A stretch of 64,000 bases of DNA. Origin: Hymenobacter translucens. GTDB lineage: Bacteria; Bacteroidota; Bacteroidia; Cytophagales; Hymenobacteraceae. Shown piece by piece: positions 35,423 through 44,035 of the stretch. Both the position numbers and the translations under genes were made by a program. The notes beneath the pieces were generated by a model, which was given only the letters and a program-made list of their open reading frames with translations, had not been told where the DNA came from and searched no databases. The stretch's first letter is position 1; each line of letters starts with the position of its first letter. The stretch spans positions 62,001-126,000 of the forward strand of contig NZ_JAJERB010000010.1 in assembly GCF_020685205.1 (NCBI RefSeq). The letters run 5' to 3'.

Positions 35423-36010
35423 ATGAGTCTACAATTCATCCAAGAGCCGCTCGACAAAACCGCGCCCCGCGTGGTGCCCGCCCAGTCGGTCACGCTCAAC
35501 GTCAATGGCCAGGACCGCACCATCCAGATTGCACCCTGGACCAGCCTGCTCGACGCCCTGCGCGAGTACCTGGACCTGACTGGCACCAAAAAAGGCTGCG
35601 ACCACGGCCAGTGCGGCGCCTGCACCGTACTCGTTGATGGCAAGCGCATCAATTCGTGCCTGGCGCTGGCGACAGTGTACCAGGGCAAGAAAATTCAGAC
35701 CATCGAGGGCCTAGGCACCGAGGATAACCTCTCGCCGCTGCAACAGGCGTTTGTAGACCACGACGCCTTTCAGTGCGGCTACTGCACGCCGGGCCAGATT
35801 TGCTCGGCGCAGGGCCTTATTAACGAGGGTCGCTGCAAAACTGAGGATGAGGTGCGCGAACACATGAGCGGCAACCTGTGCCGCTGCGGCGCTTACACCA
35901 ACATCTTGTCGGCTGTGATGGAAGTGCTGCACGACGGCGAGGCTGTGGTGGATAACGGCGTACTCATCACCGTCCCGGTAGCGTCTACCAAAGCCAGCTC
36001 GGTCGAATAA
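35423..36010 (+). CDS. paoA: aldehyde oxidoreductase 2Fe-2S subunit (PaoA/YagT-like)
   Basis: The product is 195 residues. The first cluster ligands are in GCDHGQCGACTVLVDGKRINSC (C-x4-C-x2-C-x11-C). The second are in CGYCTPGQICSA and LCRCGAYTNI, as in xanthine-oxidase small subunits. No twin-arginine signal is seen at this start, unlike E. coli PaoA, so a cytoplasmic location is possible. It opens a three-gene operon and passes electrons between the molybdenum site and FAD. Confidence 0.88.
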   Translation: MSLQFIQEPLDKTAPRVVPAQSVTLNVNGQDRTIQIAPWTSLLDALREYLDLTGTKKGCDHGQCGACTVLVDGKRINSCLALATVYQGKKIQTIEGLGTEDNLSPLQQAFVDHDAFQCGYCTPGQICSAQGLINEGRCKTEDEVREHMSGNLCRCGAYTNILSAVMEVLHDGEAVVDNGVLITVPVASTKASSVE

Positions 36011-36029
36011 CTCTTAGCCTTAGCTCCTT

Positions 36030-37067
36030 ATGAATAGCTTCACCCTTACCCAAGCCACGGCCGCCGACGAGGCTGTGCGCGACCTTACCAGCCACGACGG
36101 CGCAGCCTACCTAGGCGGCGGCACCAACCTCGTGGACTTGATGAAGTACAACCTCGAGCGGCCGACCCACCTCACCAGCCTGGGTTTGCTGCCGCTCACC
36201 GACATCACGAGCCTGCCCGATGGCGGCCTGCGCCTGGGCGCGCTGGCTACCAACGCCGATACGGCCTGGCACCCCGAGGTAGAAAAGCGCTACCCGCTGC
36301 TGAGCCAGACCATCCTGGCCGGGGCCACGCCGCAGCTGCGCAACGCGGCAACCAACGGCGGCAACCTCAATCAGCGCACCCGCTGCTACTACTTCTACGA
36401 CCTGGCCACGCCCTGCAACAAGCGCGAGCCCGGCACCGGTTGCTCAGCCCTCACCGGCCCCAACCGCGTGTGCGGCGTACTGGGCACCAGCGAAAGCTGC
36501 ATTGCCACCCAGCCCAGCGACATGTGCGTGGCCCTGGCGGCCCTAGAGGCCGTGGTGCGCGTGCAAGGCCCTGACGGCGAGCGCACCATCAAGTTCGACG
36601 ACTACCACCGCCTGCCCGGCGACCACCCCGAGAAGGACAACACCTTGAAGCCGGGCGAGCTGGTAACGGCTATCGACTTGCCCGAGGAAGGCTACGCTGA
36701 CCACTTCACCTACCTCAAGCTGCGCGACCGCAGCAGCTACGCGTTTGCGCTGGTGAGCGTGGCCGTAGGACTGAAAATGAACGGCAACACTATCGAGAAG
36801 GCCCGCTTTGCCCTCGGTGGCGTGGCCCACAAGCCCTGGCGCGACCAAGAGGCTGAAAAGATGCTGGAAGGCCAAACGGCCTCGCCCGACTTGTTCCGCC
36901 AAGTGGCTGCCAAGGTATTTGCCGAGGCCAAAGGCTACGGTGAAGGCTCGCTGCACAATTCGTTTAAGATTGAGCTGGGCAAGCGCGCCATTGTGCGGGC
37001 GCTCAAGCAATCCACCGAGATGAGCCAGGTAGTGAACCCGAACGTGTTTTTAAATTCTAATCCGTAA
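36030..37067 (+). CDS. paoB: aldehyde oxidoreductase FAD/4Fe-4S subunit (PaoB/YagS-like)
   Basis: The product is 345 residues. The FAD-binding signature is LGGGTNLVDLMKYN with ATNGGNLNQRTRC. A cysteine-rich insert (CYYFYDLATPCNKREPGTGC-like, then NRVCGVLG and SESC) matches the extra 4Fe-4S cluster of the PaoB type. It lies 19 nt after the 2Fe-2S gene. Confidence 0.88.
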   Translation: MNSFTLTQATAADEAVRDLTSHDGAAYLGGGTNLVDLMKYNLERPTHLTSLGLLPLTDITSLPDGGLRLGALATNADTAWHPEVEKRYPLLSQTILAGATPQLRNAATNGGNLNQRTRCYYFYDLATPCNKREPGTGCSALTGPNRVCGVLGTSESCIATQPSDMCVALAALEAVVRVQGPDGERTIKFDDYHRLPGDHPEKDNTLKPGELVTAIDLPEEGYADHFTYLKLRDRSSYAFALVSVAVGLKMNGNTIEKARFALGGVAHKPWRDQEAEKMLEGQTASPDLFRQVAAKVFAEAKGYGEGSLHNSFKIELGKRAIVRALKQSTEMSQVVNPNVFLNSNP

Positions 37068-37073
37068 GCTAGT

Positions 37074-39347
37074 ATGAGCCAGACTATTGCCACCCCGCCT
37101 ACCGTGCGCCTCGACAGCGACGTGATTGGCAAACCCATCAACCGCACCGATGGCCCGGCTAAAGTGAGCGGCGCGGCCAAGTACGCCGCCGAGTTCGGCG
37201 TGACCGGCCCGCTGTGGTACGGCTACATCGTGAACAGCCCCGTGGCCAAGGGCAAGATTACCAAAATCCACGCCGACGAGGTGTTGGCCATTCCGGGCGT
37301 GCAACAGGTGTTCTCGCACGAGAATGTGCCCTCCTTTGCCTGGTTCGACCGTAGCTACAAGGACGACGTGGCCCCCGGCGGTTCGCCCTTCCGCCCGCTG
37401 CACGAGCCCGAAATCATGTTCAGCTTGCAGCCAGTAGCGCTGGTGGTGGCCGATACCTTCGAGCTGGCCCGCTACGCGGCCTCGGTGCTCCGCATTGAGT
37501 ATGAGGTAGAGAAGCACAACACTGACCTAGAGTCGGTTATTGACGAGGCTTACGACGCGCCTAAGGGCAAAACGGGCTTTATGCCCCCGCCCAAGCCCAA
37601 GGGCGATATGGACAAGGCGTACCAGGAGGCCCCGCACAAGATAGCAGGCGAGTATATCCACCACGCGCAGCACCAGAACCCGATGGAGATGTTTGCGACG
37701 ACCGTGGACTGGCTGGGCGATGGCAAGAAGATGAAAATCTACGACAAGACGCAGGGCGCGCCCAACGTGCAGCAGTACCTGATGAAGATTTTCAGCCTGA
37801 GCTCGGATGAAGCGCGGGTTATCTCGAAGTTCACGGGTGGCGGCTTCGGCTCGGGCTTGCGGCCCCAGTACCAGGTGTTTCTGGCCGTAATGGCGGCGCT
37901 GGAGCTGGAGCATTCGGTGCGGGTCGTGATGACGCGCACGCAGATGTTCAGCTTTGGCCACCGGCCACACACGCTGCAAAAGCTACGCATTGCTTCGGAT
38001 GACCTAGGGCACATTCAGGCTCTAGAACACAAGGCGTTGGCCGAGACGTCGCAGTTTGAGAACGCGACTGAAACGGTGGTGAACTGGACGGGTATTCTCT
38101 ACAACTCGCCCAATACCAACTTTGACTACCAACTGTCGAAAATCGACGTGTTTACGCCGCTCGATATGCGGGCACCGGGCGCGGCCACTGGCAACTTCGC
38201 CAGCGAGAGTGCCATTGACGAGCTGTCATACAAGGCTGGCAAAGACCCGCTCGATTTCCGCCTGCTCAACTACACCTACTCCGACCCCACCGAGAACAAG
38301 CCCTTCACCAGCAAGCGCCTCGACGACTGCTACCACGAAGGTGCCGCCCGCTTTGGCTGGGACCAGCGCAACCCTGAGCCCCGCTCGATGCGCGATGAGA
38401 AAGGTATGCTCGTAGGCTGGGGCGTGGCCGCCGGTTGCTGGGATGCCTCCATGCAGAAAGCCGCCGCCAAAGCCGTGCTTTCGGCCGATGGCCACCTCAC
38501 CGTGAGCAGCGCCACCAACGACCAGGGCGCTGGCACATATGTCATTATGACCCAGATGGCCGCCCAGACTCTCGGGCTACCCATGCAGCAGGTCACCTTC
38601 AGCCTCGGCGATACCAACATGCCCGCCGCCCCCGTACAAGGCGGCTCCTGGACCGCCAACTCGGTGGGCGCGGCCGTGAAGGACGCCTGCCAGGAAGTAG
38701 GCAAAAAGTTGCTCAAGCTGGCCCAGAAAATGGACGACTCGCCCCTGGCCGGCGTCGATTTCGAGGACGCGCAGTTCGTGGACGGCCACATCCGCGCAAA
38801 CGAGGACATCACCCGCTCGGTAGCTATCGCGGACATTCTGGCCGCCAGTGGCGAAGACAAGATTGAGGCCGACGGCAAAGCTGGCCCCAACCCCATCAAC
38901 CAACTGAAGTACTCGATGCACTCGCACAATGCGGTGTTTGTGGAAGTGAAGGTGGACGAGGACCTAGGTACCATCCACGTCACGCGCGTGGTAAATGCCG
39001 TGGCCGCCGGCCGCATCATGAATCCCAAAACGGCCCGCAGCCAGGTGCTGGGCGGCACGGTGTGGGGCCTGAGCATGGCGATGATGGAGGAAACCTACCT
39101 CAACAACGAGCTCGGCCGCTACATGAACCACAACTATGCCGAGTACCACATTCCGGTGAATGCCGACATCCACAAAATCGACGTGATTTTCGTGGAGGAG
39201 GAAGATGACATCGCCAGCCCCATCGGCGTCAAAGGCGTCGGGGAAATCGGGATGCTGGGCGTAACCGCCGCCATCGCTAATGCCGTGTATCACGCCACCG
39301 GCAAGCGCGTCCGCGAATTACCGTTGACGAGTGATAAGCTGCTGTAG
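37074..39347 (+). CDS. paoC: aldehyde oxidoreductase molybdopterin subunit (PaoC/YagR-like)
   Basis: The product is 757 residues. It starts with the typical GKPINRTDGPAKVSGAAKYAAEF and contains the molybdopterin-binding stretches GGFGSGLRPQYQ, then LDMRAPGAATGNF and QGGSWTANSVGAA. The catalytic Glu region near the C-terminus is GVKGVGEIGMLG. It begins 6 nt after the FAD subunit. The three subunits form an aldehyde-oxidising molybdenum hydroxylase; substrate range is not readable. No XdhC-type maturation gene is adjacent. Confidence 0.9.
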   Translation: MSQTIATPPTVRLDSDVIGKPINRTDGPAKVSGAAKYAAEFGVTGPLWYGYIVNSPVAKGKITKIHADEVLAIPGVQQVFSHENVPSFAWFDRSYKDDVAPGGSPFRPLHEPEIMFSLQPVALVVADTFELARYAASVLRIEYEVEKHNTDLESVIDEAYDAPKGKTGFMPPPKPKGDMDKAYQEAPHKIAGEYIHHAQHQNPMEMFATTVDWLGDGKKMKIYDKTQGAPNVQQYLMKIFSLSSDEARVISKFTGGGFGSGLRPQYQVFLAVMAALELEHSVRVVMTRTQMFSFGHRPHTLQKLRIASDDLGHIQALEHKALAETSQFENATETVVNWTGILYNSPNTNFDYQLSKIDVFTPLDMRAPGAATGNFASESAIDELSYKAGKDPLDFRLLNYTYSDPTENKPFTSKRLDDCYHEGAARFGWDQRNPEPRSMRDEKGMLVGWGVAAGCWDASMQKAAAKAVLSADGHLTVSSATNDQGAGTYVIMTQMAAQTLGLPMQQVTFSLGDTNMPAAPVQGGSWTANSVGAAVKDACQEVGKKLLKLAQKMDDSPLAGVDFEDAQFVDGHIRANEDITRSVAIADILAASGEDKIEADGKAGPNPINQLKYSMHSHNAVFVEVKVDEDLGTIHVTRVVNAVAAGRIMNPKTARSQVLGGTVWGLSMAMMEETYLNNELGRYMNHNYAEYHIPVNADIHKIDVIFVEEEDDIASPIGVKGVGEIGMLGVTAAIANAVYHATGKRVRELPLTSDKLL

Positions 39348-39377
39348 CAGCCTAGTTACTAGTACCGCTAGAGTAAA

Positions 39378-39418
39378 ATAGAAAGGCCCCGTAACAGTTA
39401 GTTGCGGGGCCTTTCTAT
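39378..39418. terminator. bidirectional terminator after the oxidoreductase operon
   Basis: A 14-bp perfect stem ATAGAAAGGCCCCG with CGGGGCCTTTCTAT encloses a 13-nt loop, 30 nt after the PaoC-like stop. It can serve the plus-strand operon and the minus-strand fragment coming from the right. Confidence 0.8.
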
Positions 39419-39448
39419 TGAAATAACTGCTAATCTTTCTGGCAATTA

Positions 39449-39752
39449 CTATGCATCAAAGAATCTTTTCAATTCTTTATATTCTTCGCTCTGTAATAAA
39501 TCTAAACTATTACCAGTTGCTAATCTAATTGTGTCTCTAGCCTCTCTAATACGATTTAGCATTGGCAAAATCACTCTTTTACCGTGTTTTATAAATTTAT
39601 CTAAATCCTTTAAAGACGTAGGGATTTTATATCCGTCACGGCTTGACGCAATCAAAACTCCTTTATCTCTAAGATTACCGACAACCTTAGTCCTAAAATA
39701 CTCTTCCTTTAAACGCTCATTTCTATTTTGATTCAAATGGCCAAAAATTTCA
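39449..39752 (-). pseudogene. AT-rich C-terminal gene fragment of unknown family
   Basis: About 95 residues of open frame read NQNRNERLKEEYFRTKVVGN, then GVLIASSRDGYKIPTSLKDL and ILPMLNRIREARDTIRLATGN before the stop. This resembles the C-terminal helical region of some DUF3800-type proteins, but the match is from memory and weak. AT content is far higher than in its neighbours, indicating foreign origin. Its upstream side runs directly into the cut end of an AraC-type gene at about 39753. Confidence 0.5.
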
Positions 39753-40073
39753 TTAGTCGATGGCCAGAGCCACGCACTGGGTCGGCGTTTCGTCCGAGGC
39801 TTCGGGAAAGTCAATCAGCATCTTCAGGTTTGGGGGCACTACCATCGTGTGGCCGGGCAGGTAGGCAAACGCCTGCTGGTCGCGCAGGTGCATCACCTTT
39901 TTGCCGCGCAGCATGTTGGTGAGCACTAGGTCGCTGAAGGACTGCGCCACCTGGTCGCCGGGGGCCAGCGTTTCGAGAATGCTCAGCTCGTACTTCTCCA
40001 GCGTCTGCACCCGGCGGTGGTCGATGAGCGTGGTTAGCTCGTGGGGTTGGGTGAGTGGGATGGAAGGCAGCAA
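39753..40073 (-). pseudogene. AraC-type regulator, N-terminal domain only
   Basis: The product is 106 residues. It matches an AraC-family sensor domain: KYELSILETLAPGDQVAQSFSDLVLTNMLRGKKVMH followed by PGHTMVVPPNLKMLIDFPEA. It ends at ALAID where the AT-rich fragment begins, and the C-terminal HTH is missing. It was therefore truncated by insertion or rearrangement. It may have regulated the neighbouring dehydrogenase genes. Confidence 0.7.
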
Positions 40074-40241
40074 GGGAACGGGGCGAAAAACAGTGGAAAA
40101 TGAAAGCGGCGGGTAGCGACCAATGCGAAGCTAACGCAACGGCCGGCGACCTAACAACCTGTCGGCCACCCAAAAATGTTCTTTGCGAGGATTCTGTCCC
40201 CGATTGCAAGCACTGTGCAAACTCCCGCTTTCGCATCACCC

Positions 40242-40275
40242 AAAAAGCCGGACCACCCCTGCGGGCAGTCCGGCT
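40242..40275 (-). terminator. terminator of fdhA
   Basis: On the minus strand AGCCGGAC and GTCCGGCT arms are followed by TTTTT, 24 nt after the fdhA stop codon. Confidence 0.75.
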
Positions 40276-40298
40276 GAAAGCGGCGGGGACGAGGCTAC

Positions 40299-41528
40299 CT
40301 AGACGGCGGCTGTCTCTTTTTTGGCGGTCGGCTTGGCGCTCGGAATCAGGTTGTGGGGGTTAATCACAAACTTGCGCGCCACGCCTTTGTCGAACTCCGC
40401 GTAGCCCTTCGGCGCGTCGTCGAGGCTGATGATTTCCACATTGACGGCTTTGGCAATCTGGATTTTATCGTACAGAATAGCTTGCATGAGCTGGCGGTTG
40501 TAGCTCATCACGGGCGTTTGGCCGGTGTGGAAGGAGTGGCTCTTGGCCCAGCCCAGGCCGAAGCGGATGCTCAGGTTGCCGGTTTTGGCCGAAGCCTCCT
40601 TGGCGCCGGGGTCGTCGGTCACGTACAGGCCGGGGATGCCGATGGAGCCACCCGCGCGGGTGATTTCCATGAGCGAGTTGAGCACGGCGGCGGGTACTTC
40701 TACTTTGGCCTGCGAACCGTGGCCGCTGGCCTCGAAGCCCACGCAGTCGATGGAGCAGTCGATTTCGGGCACGCCCAAAATCTGGGTAATCTGGTCGGCC
40801 AGGCTGGCATCCTCGTTCAGGTCCACCGTTTCGCAGCCGAAGGAGCGGGCGTGCGCCAGGCGTGCCTTATTCATGTCGCCTACTATCACCACCGCGGCCC
40901 CTAGCAGTTGCGCCGAAGCCGCAGCGGCCAGTCCCACGGGGCCCGCGCCGGCTACGTACACCGTCCTGCCCGGTCCCACGCCAGCCTTCACGGCCCCGTG
41001 AAAACCCGTCGGAAAAATGTCGCTCAGCATGGTCAGGTCGCGGATTTTCTCCATCGCCTGGTCCTTATTCGGAAACTTGAGCAGGTTGAAATCGGCGTAG
41101 GGCACCATCACGTACTCGGCCTGGCCACCGACCCAGCCACCCATGTCCACGTAGCCGTAGGCCCCACCGGCGCGGCCTTCATTCACGGTTAGGCAGATGC
41201 CGGTTTGCTGCTCCTTGCAGGTGCGGCAGCGGCCGCAGGCCACGTTAAAGGGTACCGATACCAGGTCACCTACCTTGAGGAACTCCACGTCGGCCCCTAC
41301 TTCGATGACTTCGCCCGTGATTTCGTGACCCAGCACTAAGCCAGCGGGGGCAGTAGTGCGCCCCCGAACCATGTGCTGGTCAGAGCCGCAAATGTTGGTG
41401 GATACGACCTTCAGAATCACGCCGTGGACAATCTTCTTGCCCTTGGGGTTTTTCAGTTCGGGAAAAGCAATGTTCTGCACCTCGACTTTGCCGGGACCCA
41501 GATACACAACGCCTCTGTTGCTAGCCAT
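40299..41528 (-). CDS. fdhA: glutathione-independent formaldehyde dehydrogenase
   Basis: The product is 409 residues, the normal length for the family. It starts MASNRGVVYLGPGKVEVQ. Zinc ligands are in NICGSDQHMVRG and GHEITGEV; the structural zinc loop is CGRCRTCKEQQTGIC; the NAD-binding motif is VAGAGPVGLAA. A long insert (PGLYVTDDPGAKEASAKTGN) is typical of this dehydrogenase. It oxidises formaldehyde to formate with NAD. It lies 85 nt after the GlcG-like gene on the same strand. Confidence 0.9.
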   Translation of the reverse strand: MASNRGVVYLGPGKVEVQNIAFPELKNPKGKKIVHGVILKVVSTNICGSDQHMVRGRTTAPAGLVLGHEITGEVIEVGADVEFLKVGDLVSVPFNVACGRCRTCKEQQTGICLTVNEGRAGGAYGYVDMGGWVGGQAEYVMVPYADFNLLKFPNKDQAMEKIRDLTMLSDIFPTGFHGAVKAGVGPGRTVYVAGAGPVGLAAAASAQLLGAAVVIVGDMNKARLAHARSFGCETVDLNEDASLADQITQILGVPEIDCSIDCVGFEASGHGSQAKVEVPAAVLNSLMEITRAGGSIGIPGLYVTDDPGAKEASAKTGNLSIRFGLGWAKSHSFHTGQTPVMSYNRQLMQAILYDKIQIAKAVNVEIISLDDAPKGYAEFDKGVARKFVINPHNLIPSAKPTAKKETAAV

Positions 41529-41613
41529 AATGGGGATGGTTTAAGAGAATGGAAGAAAAGGCGTCAGGCCCAGTCGGCCGGGCCCGACGCTTCACCCGGA
41601 AAACGTGGGCTGC

Positions 41614-42021
41614 TTACTTGCCAGCCACGGCGTTCATGCCCGCTTCGGCTACGGCATGGTCGTTTTCGACCGAGTCGCCGGATACGCCGATGGCGCCGAT
41701 GATTTTGCCGCTGCCGTCCTTGATGGGCAGGCCACCCGGGAAGGTGATGAGGCCGCCATTCGACACCTCAATGTTGAAGAGTGGGCCGCCGGGCTGAGAT
41801 AAGCCGCCGATGGCTCCGGTGGGCATGTCGAAGAAGCGGGCCGTCTTGGCCTTTTTAATTGAAATGTCAAGCGAGCCGAGCCAGGCGTCGTCCATGCGGG
41901 CAAACGCCACGAGGTTGGCACCGGCATCGACGATGGCAATGTTCATCTTAACGCCTATTTCGAGCGATTTTTGGTGGGCTGCTTGCACCGCAGCTTGCGC
42001 CTGTTCGAGGGAAATGCTCAT
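41614..42021 (-). CDS. GlcG/HbpS-family heme-binding-like protein
   Basis: The product is 135 residues and covers the complete GlcG domain: MNIAIVDAGANLVAFARMDDAW, then FFDMPTGAIGG, GGLPIKDGSGKIIGAIGVSG and ENDHAVAEAGMNAV. Family members bind heme or small ligands and often accompany oxidoreductases; the exact role is unknown. It starts 32 nt from a solo Tn3-B-type end (42054), so its original promoter region has been replaced by transposon sequence. Confidence 0.85.
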   Translation of the reverse strand: MSISLEQAQAAVQAAHQKSLEIGVKMNIAIVDAGANLVAFARMDDAWLGSLDISIKKAKTARFFDMPTGAIGGLSQPGGPLFNIEVSNGGLITFPGGLPIKDGSGKIIGAIGVSGDSVENDHAVAEAGMNAVAGK

Positions 42022-42053
42022 GAGTTTGGTGGGGTATGAAGGAAATGAAAGTC

Positions 42054-42094
42054 GGCCTTCTTATAGCAGCGGGGGGATAAAATTACTGTAAGCC
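42054..42094 (+). repeat. solo Tn3-B-type terminal inverted repeat
   Basis: GGCCTTCTTATAGCAGCGGG and the following 21 bases match the Tn3-B end apart from a C-to-G change in TTACTGTAAGC. The bases after it (CCCTATGG) resemble the inner side of the Tn3-B right end (CCCTTTGG). No transposase or partner end follows on the right, so this is a remnant. Confidence 0.85.
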
Positions 42095-42212
42095 CTATGG
42101 CCACCAAGATAAGGCACTTTGTGAAGGCTGTGTGGCACCTCATGGAGCAACGGCTGCCGTGGTACTTGCCTGTCTGATGCTCGCCCGACACGCCGCAAGT
42201 TCATAACAGGCA

Positions 42213-43091
42213 CTAGCTTTCTGCTTTTGCGAATCCGACTGATTCGCGAAAAAACTGCGGCGACACGGCCGTATTCTTCTTGAAGAACCGGCTGAAGTAG
42301 TATTCATCTCTGAAGCCCAGTGCGAAGGCGATAGCCTTGACGGATTGACTAGTCAGATACAATTCGCGCTTCGCCTCCAGGATGATGCGCTCCGTGATGA
42401 GTTGGCTGAGTGTCTTCCGATAATAGGACTTGACCAGGCGCGTTAAGCTTCGGGCGGGAACCCGTAACAGGTCGGCGTACTCCCCGGCCGTGTGCAGACG
42501 ACGGTAGTGCGTATCGATAGCGTCCTGCAGTTGCTGTAGGAGCAACGGCTCCCGGCCTGGCGGATTCTCCTCGGTGAGTAACGCGGGCTGTGCGGTTCGG
42601 ATGCGGATGGCTTTCAGCAAAAAGAGCTTCAGGTACAACACGATAGACTCTTGTTGCGCTACTTCTTTGCGCCGTATTTCCTCCTGCATCAGGTCAGCCA
42701 GGGCAGTAAATTCACGCACAGCCTCCGGCGTAACCAGAAAGAAGGGTGGCTCGAAAATCGTGTTGAATAGGATGCCGTTGCTGGCGACTTCCTGCTGGTG
42801 CCGGTAGATGCAGAAGAAGTCCGCATGAAAATCCAGGACCAGGCCCGCTACTGCGGTGCTAGCCTGGATGGAGTAGGGTTGGTAAGGACCAAAACAGCAC
42901 AGGGTGCTCCCAGCAAACCGGTAGGTGGCAAAGTTGGCCCGTAACTCGCCGCTGCCCTGCGTAAGCAGAACGAGGGAATAGTAATTATTACGCTGCAGGT
43001 AGTTAAACGGGGTGTCATCAGTGAAGCAATAGCTTCGAAACGCCAATTCACCCGTATACGGGTTAGTTAGCACGAGACAGTCAATCGGCAT
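42213..43091 (-). CDS. AraC-family transcriptional regulator
   Basis: The product is 292 residues from the ATG at 43091; an upstream start at 43160 would add an unlikely Arg-rich leader. An N-terminal cupin-like sensor domain (about 1-150) is followed by a C-terminal double HTH: LLRVPARSLTRLVKSYYRKTLSQLI and AIAFALGFRDEYYFSRFFKKNTAVSPQFFRE. It lies 95 nt after a minus-strand ABM gene. Confidence 0.88.
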   Translation of the reverse strand: MPIDCLVLTNPYTGELAFRSYCFTDDTPFNYLQRNNYYSLVLLTQGSGELRANFATYRFAGSTLCCFGPYQPYSIQASTAVAGLVLDFHADFFCIYRHQQEVASNGILFNTIFEPPFFLVTPEAVREFTALADLMQEEIRRKEVAQQESIVLYLKLFLLKAIRIRTAQPALLTEENPPGREPLLLQQLQDAIDTHYRRLHTAGEYADLLRVPARSLTRLVKSYYRKTLSQLITERIILEAKRELYLTSQSVKAIAFALGFRDEYYFSRFFKKNTAVSPQFFRESVGFAKAES

Positions 43092-43186
43092 AGCGTGGGA
43101 AAATACTAGCTGGTTACTTGGACTGACTGCCCGCCTGCCTCTAAAGCGGCCCGTACGCAAGCACGGGTCGCTTTAGGGGTAGACAA

Positions 43187-43480
43187 CTACTTGGCAGCCA
43201 AGATGGCTACTTGTTCGATGACGGGTTCCACCGCCAGCAAGTCAGCCGCCTGGGCCATCAAGGCAGCGGCAATGGGACCGTTAAGGTGCGCCTGCCGACC
43301 CGCTTCATCCGGAAAGGTATCAAAAATACCGAAGGTGGCCGGCGCTAATTGAAGGGCATACCAAGTTGTGGTAGCTGGCTCTTGCTGAGCCAGAGGCAGA
43401 GCGCCCGTCAAAAAATCGCGTACTGCCTGCTCTTTACCGGGCTTGGCTTCGAGCCGGACCAGCAATCCTACATGCTTCAT
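43187..43480 (-). CDS. antibiotic biosynthesis monooxygenase (ABM) domain protein
   Basis: The product is 97 residues with the ABM/ferredoxin-like fold outline: KHVGLLVRLEAKPGKEQAVRDFL, then TTTWYALQLAPATFGIFDTFPDEAGRQAHLNG and EPVIEQVAIL. Such proteins form small dimeric, often cofactor-free monooxygenases or quinone-handling enzymes. It precedes the AraC regulator on the same strand. Confidence 0.82.
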   Translation of the reverse strand: MKHVGLLVRLEAKPGKEQAVRDFLTGALPLAQQEPATTTWYALQLAPATFGIFDTFPDEAGRQAHLNGPIAAALMAQAADLLAVEPVIEQVAILAAK

Positions 43481-43810
43481 GGGAGTGGGGGGTTAGGTGA
43501 ATTGACACTACAAAGGTCCTTCCCTCCCTGAAGGACTAACATGGACGGGCGCAACCAGTGGATGGACAAAAAGACCATGCCCTTTACAAATCATTAAATG
43601 AGGTAGCCTATCACGGTTCACCTAGCTCCAAAAGGTGTGTCTTTCGGAGCCAGTAGTAAACGCTGATAGTATTTCAGGCCCGGCAGCGGGTCGGCACCCA
43701 GCAGAAGCCAACTGGCTTTCGGGGTGGGCGCTGCTACCTTGCGGCCCCGCCAGCCGCCCGGGGTGCTGGCGGGCGGTCCAGGGTTACTGTCTGCTCTTCC
43801 CCATTCCTGT

Positions 43811-43925
43811 ATGCCAACCGTTCACCGAGTACTGATTGCTGGGGCCAGCATTGCCGGGCCCACGCTGGCTTACTGGCTGGGGCACTACGGCCTGCAAGTG
43901 GTGGTGGTGGAGCGCGCCGCTACCG
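43811..43925 (+). pseudogene. N-terminal fragment of an FAD-dependent monooxygenase
   Basis: From the ATG at 43811 the frame reads MPTVHRVLIAGASIAGPTLA, then YWLGHYGLQVVVVERA. This is the FAD-binding GxSxxG segment of PhzS/UbiH-type monooxygenases. After VERA the sequence departs from the family and soon stops, just before the IS110 element. The rest of the gene was not found on the other side of the IS. Confidence 0.75.
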
Positions 43926-44035
43926 GGGTTTCACTAGATACTGTGATGAAAGGGTTTGCTGTCGGGTAAGATTTTTGTATTTTTAGTCTTCCTAAAGGAG
44001 AGCCTTCTGGTTCATCCTGTGTAGCCTCGGCCCGC

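Noticed and set aside
43724..43810. Upstream extension of the monooxygenase fragment
   Set aside because: Family homology starts at the ATG at 43811; the extension is Arg/Pro-rich without homology.
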